DNA from: Limnochordia bacterium
Lineage (GTDB): Bacteria; Bacillota; Limnochordia; Darwinibacteriales; DTU012
Length of the DNA stretch: 9,136 nucleotides
NCBI GenBank assembly: GCA_007116995.1
Contig: SKHL01000001.1
Coordinates: 1 to 9,136, forward strand
Direction: 5' to 3'
Program-made: the position numbers and the translations under genes
Notes under the pieces: generated by a model
Told to the model about the DNA's origin: nothing
The model's database searches: none
What the model saw: the letters and a program-made list of their open reading frames with translations, nothing else
Shown: positions 1-5,629 of the stretch, in pieces
Layout of the letters: each line of letters opens with the position of its first letter
Numbering within the stretch: the stretch's first letter is position 1

Positions 1-819
1 ACTACGTCGAATTCCTAAGGACTTGTTTACCACAGGGGGATTATATAGGACTATCTCTCTTGGTCCGCGTGGAGCCCCATTATCATCGATAACTTCAACC
101 TCCCGACCTGTGATCCGAGACCCATGTTCCTTGGGATTAGCGATAGTGGCCGATGTACAAATAAACTGGGGACGAGATCCATAGAACTGGCAAATTCGGT
201 CTAATCGGCGCAACACGTTAGCCACATGACTCCCAAAGACCCCTCGATAACTGTGAAGCTCATCTATGACGATATAGCGTAGGTTCTCAAATAAGCGCAT
301 CCATTTTGTGTGATGGGGTAGGATCCCAGAGTGCAGCATGTCCGGATTCGTGACCACGATGCTACCGGCTGAACGAATCGCTCGCCTTGCTTCTCCCGGT
401 GTGTCCCCATCATAGGTATAGGTCTTAATGGAGCCGCCTAATTCATCGCTCCATTTCATCAATTCAGCCACTTGATCCTGGGCTAATGCTTTTGTCGGAA
501 AAAGATACAATGCGCGCGCCTCTTGGTTGTCTAACAACGTATTTAAGATAGGTAAATTATAGCACAATGTCTTACCAGAAGCGGTGGGTGTGACGACTAC
601 GATATCCTTTCCTGCATAAACACGCTGAAACGACAGGGCTTGGTGGGTGTATAATTGTTTAATTCCCTTCCCCTCTAACAGCTTGCAGATGCCTAAGTCC
701 AATTCTGAAGGATAGTCCATGTATCTCGCAGCCTGCCCGGGAGATTGGTGCCAATAGGTGATATTATCCCGAAACCGCGGGTTCGTCTTCAGAGCCTCTA
801 GTGCTTTTACTATCTGCAT
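1..819 (-). CDS. mrfA: MrfA/YprA-type DEAD/DEAH-box (SF2) helicase, N-terminal part, truncated by window edge
   Basis: The frame stays open for 273 codons to the left edge, so the C-terminal half is missing. Visible SF2 motifs are motif I PTASGKT (residues 78-84), YLFPTKALAQDQ (motif Ia region, 105-116), TNPDM (157-161), motif II DELH (186-189, in VIDELHSYRG) and motif III TSAT (222-225). From memory of the family, FENLRYIVIDELHSYRGVFG and DDNGAPRGP closely resemble Bacillus subtilis YprA/MrfA, an ATP-dependent 3'-5' DNA helicase of about 750 residues with a C-terminal DUF1998-type region. It acts with the exonuclease MrfB in UvrA-independent repair of mitomycin C damage. MrfB is not in the window and could lie beyond base 1. 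The start chosen is ATG at 819; an in-frame GTG two codons upstream (823-825) is also possible, being closer to the AGGAAAG stretch. Family assignment is firm; orthology to MrfA is likely. Confidence 0.9.
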   Translation of the reverse strand, partial: MQIVKALEALKTNPRFRDNITYWHQSPGQAARYMDYPSELDLGICKLLEGKGIKQLYTHQALSFQRVYAGKDIVVVTPTASGKTLCYNLPILNTLLDNQEARALYLFPTKALAQDQVAELMKWSDELGGSIKTYTYDGDTPGEARRAIRSAGSIVVTNPDMLHSGILPHHTKWMRLFENLRYIVIDELHSYRGVFGSHVANVLRRLDRICQFYGSRPQFICTSATIANPKEHGSRITGREVEVIDDNGAPRGPREIVLYNPPVVNKSLGIRRS

Positions 820-849
820 CGTCACGCCTACTTTCCTGCCTTTTCCTTC

Positions 850-879
850 ATTATAACGAAACGGGAGTTCGAATGTCAA
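850..879 (-). promoter_or_regulatory. Sigma-A-type promoter of the helicase gene
   Basis: Read on the minus strand, a perfect TTGACA (-35, bases 874-879) is followed by 18 nt and a perfect TATAAT (-10, bases 850-855). Initiation would fall near base 843, giving a leader of about 24 nt before the helicase start. It lies between the helicase gene and the terminator of the upstream two-gene unit, so the helicase is probably transcribed independently. Confidence 0.75.
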
Positions 880-924
880 CAACTCTGTGTGGGAATATTG
901 ATACACCCAGCCATGCGTGGCGTA

Positions 925-967
925 CATAAAGAACACGGAGGAGACCTGGTACGTCTCCTCCGTGTTC
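925..967 (-). terminator. Rho-independent terminator of the bacteriocin-like unit
   Basis: A perfect 15-bp inverted repeat, GAACACGGAGGAGAC (931-945) and GTCTCCTCCGTGTTC (953-967), encloses a 7-nt loop. Reading minus-strand RNA, the stem is followed by a short U-rich run (UUUAU). It sits 16 nt beyond the stop of the 73-residue gene and upstream of the helicase promoter, so it should insulate the two units. Confidence 0.75.
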
Positions 968-982
968 GCATTCAGTATACAC

Positions 983-1204
983 TTAACCAAGTAACTTTTC
1001 TATTAAAAGAAAGTCATACACTAGTGATCGAAATATTTGTTCGCCAACATAGATACTCAGCAAGATACCGGCAACTGCCGTGCCGCTAGAACTCTCGATA
1101 TCCCATATTCTATGGATGATGCTAGCTACATACTTCCTGCCGATACTAAATCCAAGCACTACCCCGATTAAACTAAAGAGCATGCGACCTAATACTAAGG
1201 CCAT
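983..1204 (-). CDS. Small two-helix membrane protein, candidate immunity or partner protein of the adjacent bacteriocin-like peptide
   Basis: I do not recognise this 73-residue protein from any family. Two hydrophobic segments (about residues 3-22 and 41-58) flank a polar linker (GRKYVASIIHRIWDIESSS). The first helix contains G14-x3-G18-x3-G22, a glycine-zipper spacing like that of the upstream peptide, but there is no double-glycine leader. The ATG at 1204 lies inside the end of the upstream gene (10-nt overlap) and has no clear Shine-Dalgarno, which points to translational coupling; M8 (base 1183) is a weaker alternative start. A small membrane protein encoded immediately after a bacteriocin precursor is the usual position and form of an immunity protein, hence the suggestion; that role is inferred from context only. 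It could instead be a second pore-forming subunit. A terminator follows. Confidence 0.6.
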   Translation of the reverse strand: MALVLGRMLFSLIGVVLGFSIGRKYVASIIHRIWDIESSSGTAVAGILLSIYVGEQIFRSLVYDFLLIEKLLG

Positions 1205-1440
1205 ATTCTATCGATTAGCTTTCTATCGGCATACATCCCAACAGTAGCTCCAGCGGCTCCGCCTGTAGTCATACCAGCGATTGCTGCAGCCCCAGCTTTA
1301 ACCCCCTTATACGCGGAACCTACTTTGACCGCCATCGCGGCTCCAGCCTTCAGCCCGCAGTATAAGCCTATAGCGGTGAACAGCAGACCTCCCTCGATTT
1401 TTTCCAATTGATGGTCACACAAAACCACTAACTCGCTCAT
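1195..1440 (-). CDS. Double-glycine-leader, glycine-zipper peptide; putative class II bacteriocin precursor
   Basis: This 81-residue protein begins with an 18-residue leader ending QLEKIEGG. The leader fits the double-glycine consensus removed by C39-peptidase ABC exporters: Leu at -12 (L7) and -7 (L12), Ile at -4 (I15), Gly at -2 and -1 (G17, G18). The predicted mature part (19-81, 63 residues) is rich in Ala and Gly, carries about +5 net charge, and has a strict glycine zipper, G56-x3-G60-x3-G64-x3-G68, plus G25-x3-G29. In class II bacteriocins such spacing supports helix packing in membranes. The end is polar and aromatic (DRKLIDRIWP). The start is well supported by GGAAAGGGG about 7-8 nt upstream. 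It overlaps a membrane-protein gene, its likely partner. No C39 transporter, kinase or pheromone gene is visible, so activity is unproven; a non-bacteriocin double-glycine peptide is the main alternative. Confidence 0.7.
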   Translation of the reverse strand: MSELVVLCDHQLEKIEGGLLFTAIGLYCGLKAGAAMAVKVGSAYKGVKAGAAAIAGMTTGGAAGATVGMYADRKLIDRIWP

Positions 1441-1482
1441 TCTTTGACCCCTTTCCGATTCTCAATGTAGTGAATGCGTCTG

Positions 1483-1511
1483 ATTATAGATTAGCAGACT
1501 TTCGCTAGTGT
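1483..1511 (-). promoter_or_regulatory. Possible promoter of the bacteriocin-like unit
   Basis: A perfect TATAAT on the minus strand (bases 1483-1488) lies 42 nt before the ATG at 1440, giving a leader of about 35 nt. The -35 position (around 1506-1511) matches poorly, so the promoter may need an activator or be weak. No direct-repeat regulator site of the bacteriocin-regulon kind was seen. Confidence 0.4.
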
Positions 1512-1577
1512 GTGAATAATGAAAAAATATAATCTATTACATAATAGTAATCTTTACTGAATATCTATACCCCACCC

Positions 1578-1606
1578 TTGTCTTGCAATGCAAAGTATGA
1601 TATACT
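1578..1606 (+). promoter_or_regulatory. Sigma-A-type promoter of the aldo/keto reductase gene
   Basis: TTGTCT (1578-1583) is followed by 17 nt and TATACT (1601-1606). Initiation near 1613 leaves about 23 nt of leader, which includes the strong AAAGGAGG ribosome site at 1621-1628. This placement also shows that the true start must be ATG 1636, because an upstream in-frame ATG at 1588 lies within the promoter. Confidence 0.6.
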
Positions 1607-1635
1607 ACGCTTTAGAAAGAAAAGGAGGGATTGCC

Positions 1636-2811
1636 ATGCAATATCGCTCATTAGGGCAAACAGGAATTGAAGCATCGATCTTAGGATTTGGATGCATGCG
1701 TTTTCCTACTGTGGAGAATCCTGATCCTAACAGTGATGTGGGTAATATTAACCAAGACGAAGCCATCAAAATGCTTCGCTATGGGATAGATAATGGCATT
1801 AATTACATAGACACGGCCTATCCTTACCATGGTGGGAACAGCGAAATTGTCGTTGGTAACGCTTTGCAAGATGGCTACCGCGACAAGGTGAGTTTAGTTA
1901 CAAAGTTGCCGATCTGGAAAATTGAAACTCATGAAGATTTCGATACAACTTTAGATGAACAACTGGCTAAACTGCAGACTGATTATGTGGATATATACTT
2001 AGTCCATGCACTCAATGCAGGCACATGGAAAAAGGCCCAGGAATTAAAGGTTTTTGACTTTCTAGAGCGGGCTGTTGCCGATGGGCGGATTAAACATATT
2101 GGTTTTTCCTTCCATGATAAATTAGAGGTATTTAAAGAAATCGTGGATGCCTATGACTGGGAAGTATGCCAAATCCAGCTAAATTACCTGGATGAACAAT
2201 ACCAGGCTGGCCTAGAAGGCTTACATTATGCAGTCGCCAAAGATATTGGCATTATTATTATGGAGCCATTACGCGGTGGCAAGTTAACAAATGACTTACC
2301 CGGGCCTGTTCACGAAATCTGGGCGCAGGCGCAAGAGCAGAAGTCTCCACCCGAGTGGGCCTTTCGCTGGGTATATAATCATCCCCAGGTGGCCGTGGTG
2401 CTAAGTGGGATGAGCACCATGGATCAAGTCATTGAAAACCTAGCTATTGCCGATCATGGCATGGCCAACTCTCTCACGAAAGATGAGTTAGTCATAATTA
2501 ACAACGTGAAAGAGTTCTTTACTAGTCGGATAAAAGTGAATTGTACAGACTGCCGCTATTGCTTACCCTGCCCCCAAGGGGTTGGCATTCCAAATGTGTT
2601 TTCGACTTTAAATAACGCATCAATGTGGGATGCATATCCGCAAGGTCGGCGTGGGTATAGTCGCTTAGTTAGTAAAGAGCAAGACGCATCACGCTGTGTA
2701 GAGTGTGGTCTTTGTGAGGACGCTTGTCCGCAAAATTTAGAGATTATCCGCTTATTAAAAGAGGCTCACCAAGAATTAGGCGAACCTGCGGCAAACCAGG
2801 CAAACAGATAA
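1636..2811 (+). CDS. Aldo/keto reductase with C-terminal ferredoxin-like [4Fe-4S] domain
   Basis: This 391-residue protein starts at ATG 1636, seven nt after GGAGG. Residues 1 to about 290 form an aldo/keto reductase barrel: YRSLGQTGIEASILGFGCMR at the N-terminus, catalytic-tetrad candidates D59 and Y64 or Y62 (YIDTAYPYHGG), K90 (LVTKLP) and H124 (YLVHAL), and SGMSTMDQVIEN (257-268) in the cofactor-binding region. The tail has two cysteine clusters: C303-x2-C306-x2-C309-x2-C312-P and C354-x2-C357-x2-C360-x3-C364-P. The second is a standard [4Fe-4S] motif; the first is a variant that could also hold a cluster. This architecture is common in anaerobic Firmicutes and annotated as an aldo/keto reductase of unknown substrate; electrons probably pass between a nicotinamide cofactor and the clusters. 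It has no signal peptide and is probably cytoplasmic. It is monocistronic, with its own promoter and terminator. Confidence 0.93.
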   Translation: MQYRSLGQTGIEASILGFGCMRFPTVENPDPNSDVGNINQDEAIKMLRYGIDNGINYIDTAYPYHGGNSEIVVGNALQDGYRDKVSLVTKLPIWKIETHEDFDTTLDEQLAKLQTDYVDIYLVHALNAGTWKKAQELKVFDFLERAVADGRIKHIGFSFHDKLEVFKEIVDAYDWEVCQIQLNYLDEQYQAGLEGLHYAVAKDIGIIIMEPLRGGKLTNDLPGPVHEIWAQAQEQKSPPEWAFRWVYNHPQVAVVLSGMSTMDQVIENLAIADHGMANSLTKDELVIINNVKEFFTSRIKVNCTDCRYCLPCPQGVGIPNVFSTLNNASMWDAYPQGRRGYSRLVSKEQDASRCVECGLCEDACPQNLEIIRLLKEAHQELGEPAANQANR

Positions 2812-2833
2812 GATTCCATTGCTAGCTAAGACT

Positions 2834-2866
2834 AAGCGGCCCCAAGATTGAATGAGGGCCGCTTTT
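2834..2866 (+). terminator. Rho-independent terminator after the aldo/keto reductase
   Basis: AAGCGGCCC (2834-2842) pairs perfectly with GGGCCGCTT (2856-2864) around a 13-nt loop, followed by TTTTCG. It lies 22 nt past the stop codon. Confidence 0.85.
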
Positions 2867-2874
2867 CGATTTCA

Positions 2875-2904
2875 TAAACACATTGCCAACTGGTTCATAT
2901 ACTA
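2875..2904 (+). promoter_or_regulatory. Possible promoter of the YheC/YheD-family gene, sigma-A-like or sigma-K-like
   Basis: Two readings overlap. TAAACA (2875-2880), 17 nt, TATACT (2898-2903) is a weak sigma-A promoter. AC (2878-2879), 16 nt, CATATACTA (2896-2904) fits the mother-cell sigma-K pattern AC...CATAnnnTA. The second suits a spore-coat-associated product, but these consensus strings are short and the match may be chance. Confidence 0.35.
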
Positions 2905-2923
2905 GAAGTAGAAGGTGATGGAT

Positions 2924-3931
2924 ATGGAAAAGCTACCAATTATAGGTCTATTAGGCATACGTCTAATGCCCCTTACCGGCTATCAGATAGCAAGTACGCT
3001 GGATATGCAAATTCTTGTCTTTACACCCAAGAGTATTCATTGGAGTAGCCAACAAGCAACCGGATTATTATGGGACGGTATCCGATGGAACCGTGTAACC
3101 TGTCCTATTCCGAGGGCCATATTTAATCGTCTATTTACTGATAAGCGAGATCTTGTAACTAGACTAAGCAACATAATTGGGCCTAACAGAATTTTTAATG
3201 AGATAACGAAATTTGATAAGTGGGACGTGTATCAAGCCCTTTTAAATGGGGATCTGAACCCACACTTACCCGAAACCCACCTCTATCAACCAAGACAGCT
3301 TCTATCCTTTTTACAAAGGTATTACCAGGTTATCCTTAAGCCCCGTCAAGGACGACAAGGCTTAAACATTTATCGAATCGACGCTGTTGACAATGAATTT
3401 TACCTCTATAGCAACACCGAATACCCCATTTATAGCTTTGACTCTGCCAGCGATCTGATACGGTACCTAGAACAACGACACCTGGGTAAATTCATAATGC
3501 AGGCTTATATTCCCTTTGCAGAAGTGGACAATAGGGTCTTTGACGCTCGTTTAATTGTCCAGAAAAACGATATAGGAAAATGGCAAGTCACTGCTAATCT
3601 TAGTCGAATTGCCTTGTCCTATTCCTATATAACCAACCTGTGTCACGCCATGACCAGCGTAGAAGAGGTTTTTCGTTATGCAAGCTTCAATCCAGACAAA
3701 CTCTATCCAAAAATAAAAAAACTAGCACTACAGACCGCTATCACACTAGAGAAGTCCATTGGACACTTAGGAGAGCTCAGCGTGGACTTTGGTGTAGACA
3801 AACAGGGAAACCCTTGGATTATTGAAGTCAATGGCAAACCCGACAAGTCTCTCTTCCGTGAGGTCGACAAACAACTATACAAGGCTGTGCAACAGGCTCC
3901 CCTGAGCTATGGAAGATACCTAGCAACGTGA
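2924..3931 (+). CDS. YheC/YheD-family (ATP-grasp) endospore coat-associated protein
   Basis: The 335-residue product matches the YheC/YheD family, whose Bacillus subtilis members associate with the spore coat. After an N-terminal region (GLLGIRLMP, 8-16) come FDKWDVYQALL (97-107), the entry to the ATP-grasp fold; the nucleotide-binding strand and loop VILKPRQGRQGLNIYRID (136-153, K139 the likely ATP-contacting lysine); FDARLIVQ (206-213); and the metal-ligand region LSVDFGVD (285-292) and IIEVNGKPDKSL (299-310; E301, N303). The ATP-grasp core looks intact, so ligase activity is plausible, but the substrate is unknown. ATG 2924 was chosen because AAGGTGAT at 2912-2919 sits at proper spacing; ATG 2918 and GTG 2915 overlap that site. 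It is a single-gene unit ending in a hairpin shared with a convergent gene. Its presence implies an endospore former. Confidence 0.88.
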   Translation: MEKLPIIGLLGIRLMPLTGYQIASTLDMQILVFTPKSIHWSSQQATGLLWDGIRWNRVTCPIPRAIFNRLFTDKRDLVTRLSNIIGPNRIFNEITKFDKWDVYQALLNGDLNPHLPETHLYQPRQLLSFLQRYYQVILKPRQGRQGLNIYRIDAVDNEFYLYSNTEYPIYSFDSASDLIRYLEQRHLGKFIMQAYIPFAEVDNRVFDARLIVQKNDIGKWQVTANLSRIALSYSYITNLCHAMTSVEEVFRYASFNPDKLYPKIKKLALQTAITLEKSIGHLGELSVDFGVDKQGNPWIIEVNGKPDKSLFREVDKQLYKAVQQAPLSYGRYLAT

Positions 3932-3948
3932 ACTAGGGGTTTAAAGTT

Positions 3949-3982
3949 AAGGAGGTCTCTTCCCCAAGGGAGAGACCTCCTT
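3949..3982. terminator. Bidirectional hairpin terminator between convergent genes
   Basis: AAGGAGGTCTCT (3949-3960) pairs with AGAGACCTCCTT (3971-3982); the stem extends three more pairs inward (one of them U-G) to a CCAA tetraloop. It lies 17 nt past the YheC/YheD-family stop and 9 nt past the stop of the minus-strand gene. U-richness is modest on both sides, slightly better in the minus direction. Confidence 0.75.
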
Positions 3983-3991
3983 CGCCTTTGA

Positions 3992-4327
3992 CTACCTGTT
4001 CGTTACTGGAGTAATTTGATTTTTTACTGTTGGAGTTTGATTGTTTGCTGGTATTACATTGTTTTCATTGTTTACTGGTGGAACAGGAGGTGGATCTGGA
4101 AGAGCATCGACTAAAGCTAGAATCTTATCACAAGGGATTACTACATTTTGCCACCCTAAATCTTGCGTCCAACGTCTAGCAACAATGTAGCGATCTTGTA
4201 CCTGATCTATTTGCCATGGCAAACCAAAGAAGGCTTGATTATCATAAGCTAGGTAAACAAAAACCCATTCACCAACAAAAGCCTCCCATGCATCTGGGCA
4301 AAAGCAACACTCATTACGAATTCCCAT
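3992..4327 (-). CDS. Hypothetical 111-residue protein, Cys-rich N-terminus and Asn/Pro/Thr-rich tail
   Basis: I do not recognise this protein. Residues 1-10 (MGIRNECCFC) hold three cysteines, with a fourth at C66. Residues 15-75 look like a compact, aromatic-rich beta domain (WEAFVGEWVFVYLAYDNQAFFGLPWQID, in part hydrophobic but not membrane-like, then RRWTQDLGWQNVVIPCDKI). From about 77 the chain is low-complexity, with a run of prolines (LPDPPPVPP) and a repeated P-[VA]-N-N-[EQ] unit nine residues apart (P84 and P93). There is no signal peptide. The start is good: GGGAGG about 8 nt upstream of ATG 4327. The flexible tail and cysteines would suit a surface, matrix or spore-coat protein, and the convergent neighbour is coat-associated, but that is only suggestive. 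It ends at a shared terminator. Confidence 0.72.
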   Translation of the reverse strand: MGIRNECCFCPDAWEAFVGEWVFVYLAYDNQAFFGLPWQIDQVQDRYIVARRWTQDLGWQNVVIPCDKILALVDALPDPPPVPPVNNENNVIPANNQTPTVKNQITPVTNR

Positions 4328-4569
4328 TTTCTATACCTCCCTTGCATAATTGTCTGTTCAGTATAGAATATGATCAAGCATAAATCTTGCTATAGCCTCT
4401 TACTCCTATCTTATAGGCTTCCATTCACTAACAAACACGATACAGCCGTTCACATGATGCATAAAGATTGTGGGAGAAGATAAGAAGAATAAAAATAAGA
4501 GGAAAATCTGGAATTTGCTTGAACCATGTTAAGTAAAATCCCGACTATATAGGTGAAGGGGATGAGGGC
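4328..4569. other. Divergent intergenic region (242 bp)
   Basis: This AT-rich region separates the minus-strand hypothetical gene from the ECF sigma operon. Its left end holds the hypothetical gene's ribosome site and a TATACT on the minus strand (complement of 4360-4365) that could be a -10 box, with no convincing -35. Its right end holds the ECF-type promoter. In between, 4468-4510 is strongly purine-rich on the plus strand. I found no small ORF with a ribosome site and no long dyad. Confidence 0.6.
4520..4547 (+). promoter_or_regulatory. ECF-sigma-type promoter of the sigma-factor operon
   Basis: TGAACC (4520-4525), 16 nt, CGACTA (4542-4547) resembles the promoter pattern of many Firmicute ECF sigma factors (TGAAAC, 16-17 nt, CGTATA or CGTC). 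Initiation near 4553-4555 would leave only about 15 nt before the sigma start, just enough for AAGGGG at 4556-4561. Its position suggests the encoded sigma factor drives its own operon. Confidence 0.6.
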
Positions 4570-5031
4570 ATGACCTTTGAGCAGATTTATGAGTGCTATG
4601 CAGACAGTGTATATGCGTACCTCAAATTCAAACTAGGCAACGATCAAGTGGTTGAGGATCTGATGCAAGAGACATTTCTCGCACTATACCAACGACCACC
4701 AGATTCTATTGATTCGTATAAGGCCTGGCTACTCAGGATTGCCCATCATAAGATGGTCGATTGGTTGAGAAAAAAGCAGTTAGTATCCGACAGCTTGCCC
4801 GAACTGTCAAGCCTAGATCCAGCGCTAGAGTCTACCGCGGACAATCTGTTAGTTTACGAAGCACTCAGCACTCTAGATGAAGACACACGAACTATCATCT
4901 ATGGATTGTATGTCGAGAATCTACGCTGCAAGGAACTAGCAGTGATGCTAAATCTGCCTGAAGGTACCATCAAGAGTAAAGCGTATTATGGTAGACAGAA
5001 GTTAAGAAGCTGGCTTGGGCAGGAGGTGTGA
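4570..5031 (+). CDS. ECF-family RNA polymerase sigma factor
   Basis: This 153-residue protein has the two-domain plan of an ECF sigma factor. Sigma region 2 (about 2-66) includes DQVVEDLMQETFLALYQ (25-41) for core and -10 binding and AWLLRIAHHKMVDWLRKK (52-69). A polar linker (70-92) leads to sigma region 4 (95-148), whose helix-turn-helix spans CKELAVMLNLPEGTIKSKAYYGRQKL (120-145). It would direct core RNA polymerase to a small regulon. It opens a four-gene set whose stops and starts overlap, as is usual when a sigma factor is co-encoded with its inhibitor. The promoter ahead has ECF-type boxes, implying autoregulation. AAGGGG lies about 8 nt before the ATG. At 153 residues it is shorter than many ECF factors, but both domains are complete. 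The subgroup and the inducing signal are unknown. Confidence 0.92.
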   Translation: MTFEQIYECYADSVYAYLKFKLGNDQVVEDLMQETFLALYQRPPDSIDSYKAWLLRIAHHKMVDWLRKKQLVSDSLPELSSLDPALESTADNLLVYEALSTLDEDTRTIIYGLYVENLRCKELAVMLNLPEGTIKSKAYYGRQKLRSWLGQEV

Positions 5032-5033
5032 TC

Positions 5034-5369
5034 ATGGCTCAAACGATGGAGCAGTCCTATCAAAAACTAGCCCGCGGCTATTTGCAGAAGTCCTTATGCC
5101 AACAGGAGCAACTGACGGTATATAATCTGATAATTGAGGATCCTACCTTCCGATCAATACTGAAAGAGGAAGTAACTATTCTCCAACAGATGCGGCAAAT
5201 AAAACCTCAATTACCGAAGGCACTAAAACAGAAAATCCGACGAGACCTAGCAGGTTGTTACCCGCCACCAGTTAACCTTGCAGCCGAGATTTTTACTTTG
5301 GTATTACAGTACACCATGCCCCTTTTAGTTAGTCCCCTCATAAATTTACAAAGGAGAGTGTTTCAATGA
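5034..5369 (+). CDS. Putative anti-sigma factor, small, C-terminally hydrophobic
   Basis: No family is recognised with certainty. The 111-residue product starts at ATG 5034, seven nt after AGGAGG (5021-5026), which lies at the very end of the sigma gene; only 2 nt separate the sigma stop from this ATG. Residues 1-75 look like a helical bundle (KLARGYLQKSLCQQEQLTVYNLIIED, in part, then EEVTILQQM and LPKALKQKIRRDLAG), similar in plan to ECF anti-sigma domains, which clamp the sigma factor. There is no HxxxCxxC zinc motif. A hydrophobic stretch (about 81-104) precedes a basic end (LQRRVFQ), so it may sit in or on the membrane, as many anti-sigma factors do, though the hydrophobic part is at the extreme C-terminus and there is no extracellular sensor domain. 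The anti-sigma role rests mostly on position next to the sigma gene. Confidence 0.65.
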   Translation: MAQTMEQSYQKLARGYLQKSLCQQEQLTVYNLIIEDPTFRSILKEEVTILQQMRQIKPQLPKALKQKIRRDLAGCYPPPVNLAAEIFTLVLQYTMPLLVSPLINLQRRVFQ

Positions 5370-5629
5370 GTAACAATGACATCCCAGTCCAAGAAATAGG
5401 CGAAATGTTAGATATGGTATCGACAAAAATACCCAAACTAATCAAAGATATCATGATCTCGCTCTACTCAGAGGATGCCGCTGTTAGTATGGGAAAGGCA
5501 GTGGGCATATTTTACAAGGAATTAATTAATGCAGGTATTGATCAAAAAGAAGCCCTCCAGATGACCAAGGATTACATGAATACCCTAAAGAATCTAACAC
5601 CCACGAATTTTGTCCAAAATCAGTCATGA
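5366..5629 (+). CDS. Small helical protein of unknown function in ECF operon
   Basis: I do not recognise this 87-residue protein. It starts with ATGA overlap on the previous stop and has a clear AAAGGAG at 5350-5356. It is soluble-looking and mostly helical: an amphipathic N-terminal half (EIGEMLDMVSTKIPKLIKDI, 10-29) and a helix pair at 49-76, F-Y-K-E-L-I-N-A-G-I-D followed by Q-K-E-A-L-Q-M-T-K-D-Y. The pattern F-x3-L-[IL]-x2-G-[IL]-D-x3-A-x6-Y recurs in the next gene's product, so the two share a module. I have the impression that similar 'LxxxGhxxxxA' helix pairs occur in other small Firmicute proteins, but cannot verify it here. There is no signal peptide or membrane helix. Coupling suggests it is made stoichiometrically with the putative anti-sigma factor. 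Confidence 0.7.
   Translation: MSNNDIPVQEIGEMLDMVSTKIPKLIKDIMISLYSEDAAVSMGKAVGIFYKELINAGIDQKEALQMTKDYMNTLKNLTPTNFVQNQS

Noticed and set aside
626..653. TGAAAC, 16 nt, TGTATA, similar to an ECF-type promoter, on the plus strand
   Set aside because: It lies antisense inside the helicase coding region, the -10 element deviates at its first base, and no plus-strand gene follows.
889..1089. A 66-codon open frame on the plus strand
   Set aside because: It runs through the minus-strand terminator hairpin and the end of the 73-residue gene, has no ribosome site, and its product looks random.
1588..1635. Upstream in-frame start for the aldo/keto reductase
   Set aside because: It lies inside the predicted promoter, has no ribosome site, and the family N-terminus begins at the later ATG, which follows AAAGGAGG.
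1681..1869. A minus-strand frame inside the aldo/keto reductase gene
   Set aside because: It is antisense to a conserved coding region, with no ribosome site or recognisable product.
4395..4425. Weak dyad AGCCT...AGGCT upstream of the ECF operon
   Set aside because: It has only 5-bp arms and a long loop; it is expected by chance and is not placed at a promoter.
5028..5033. GTG start for the anti-sigma-like gene
   Set aside because: It is only 1 nt from the AGGAGG site, too close; ATG 5034 is correctly spaced.
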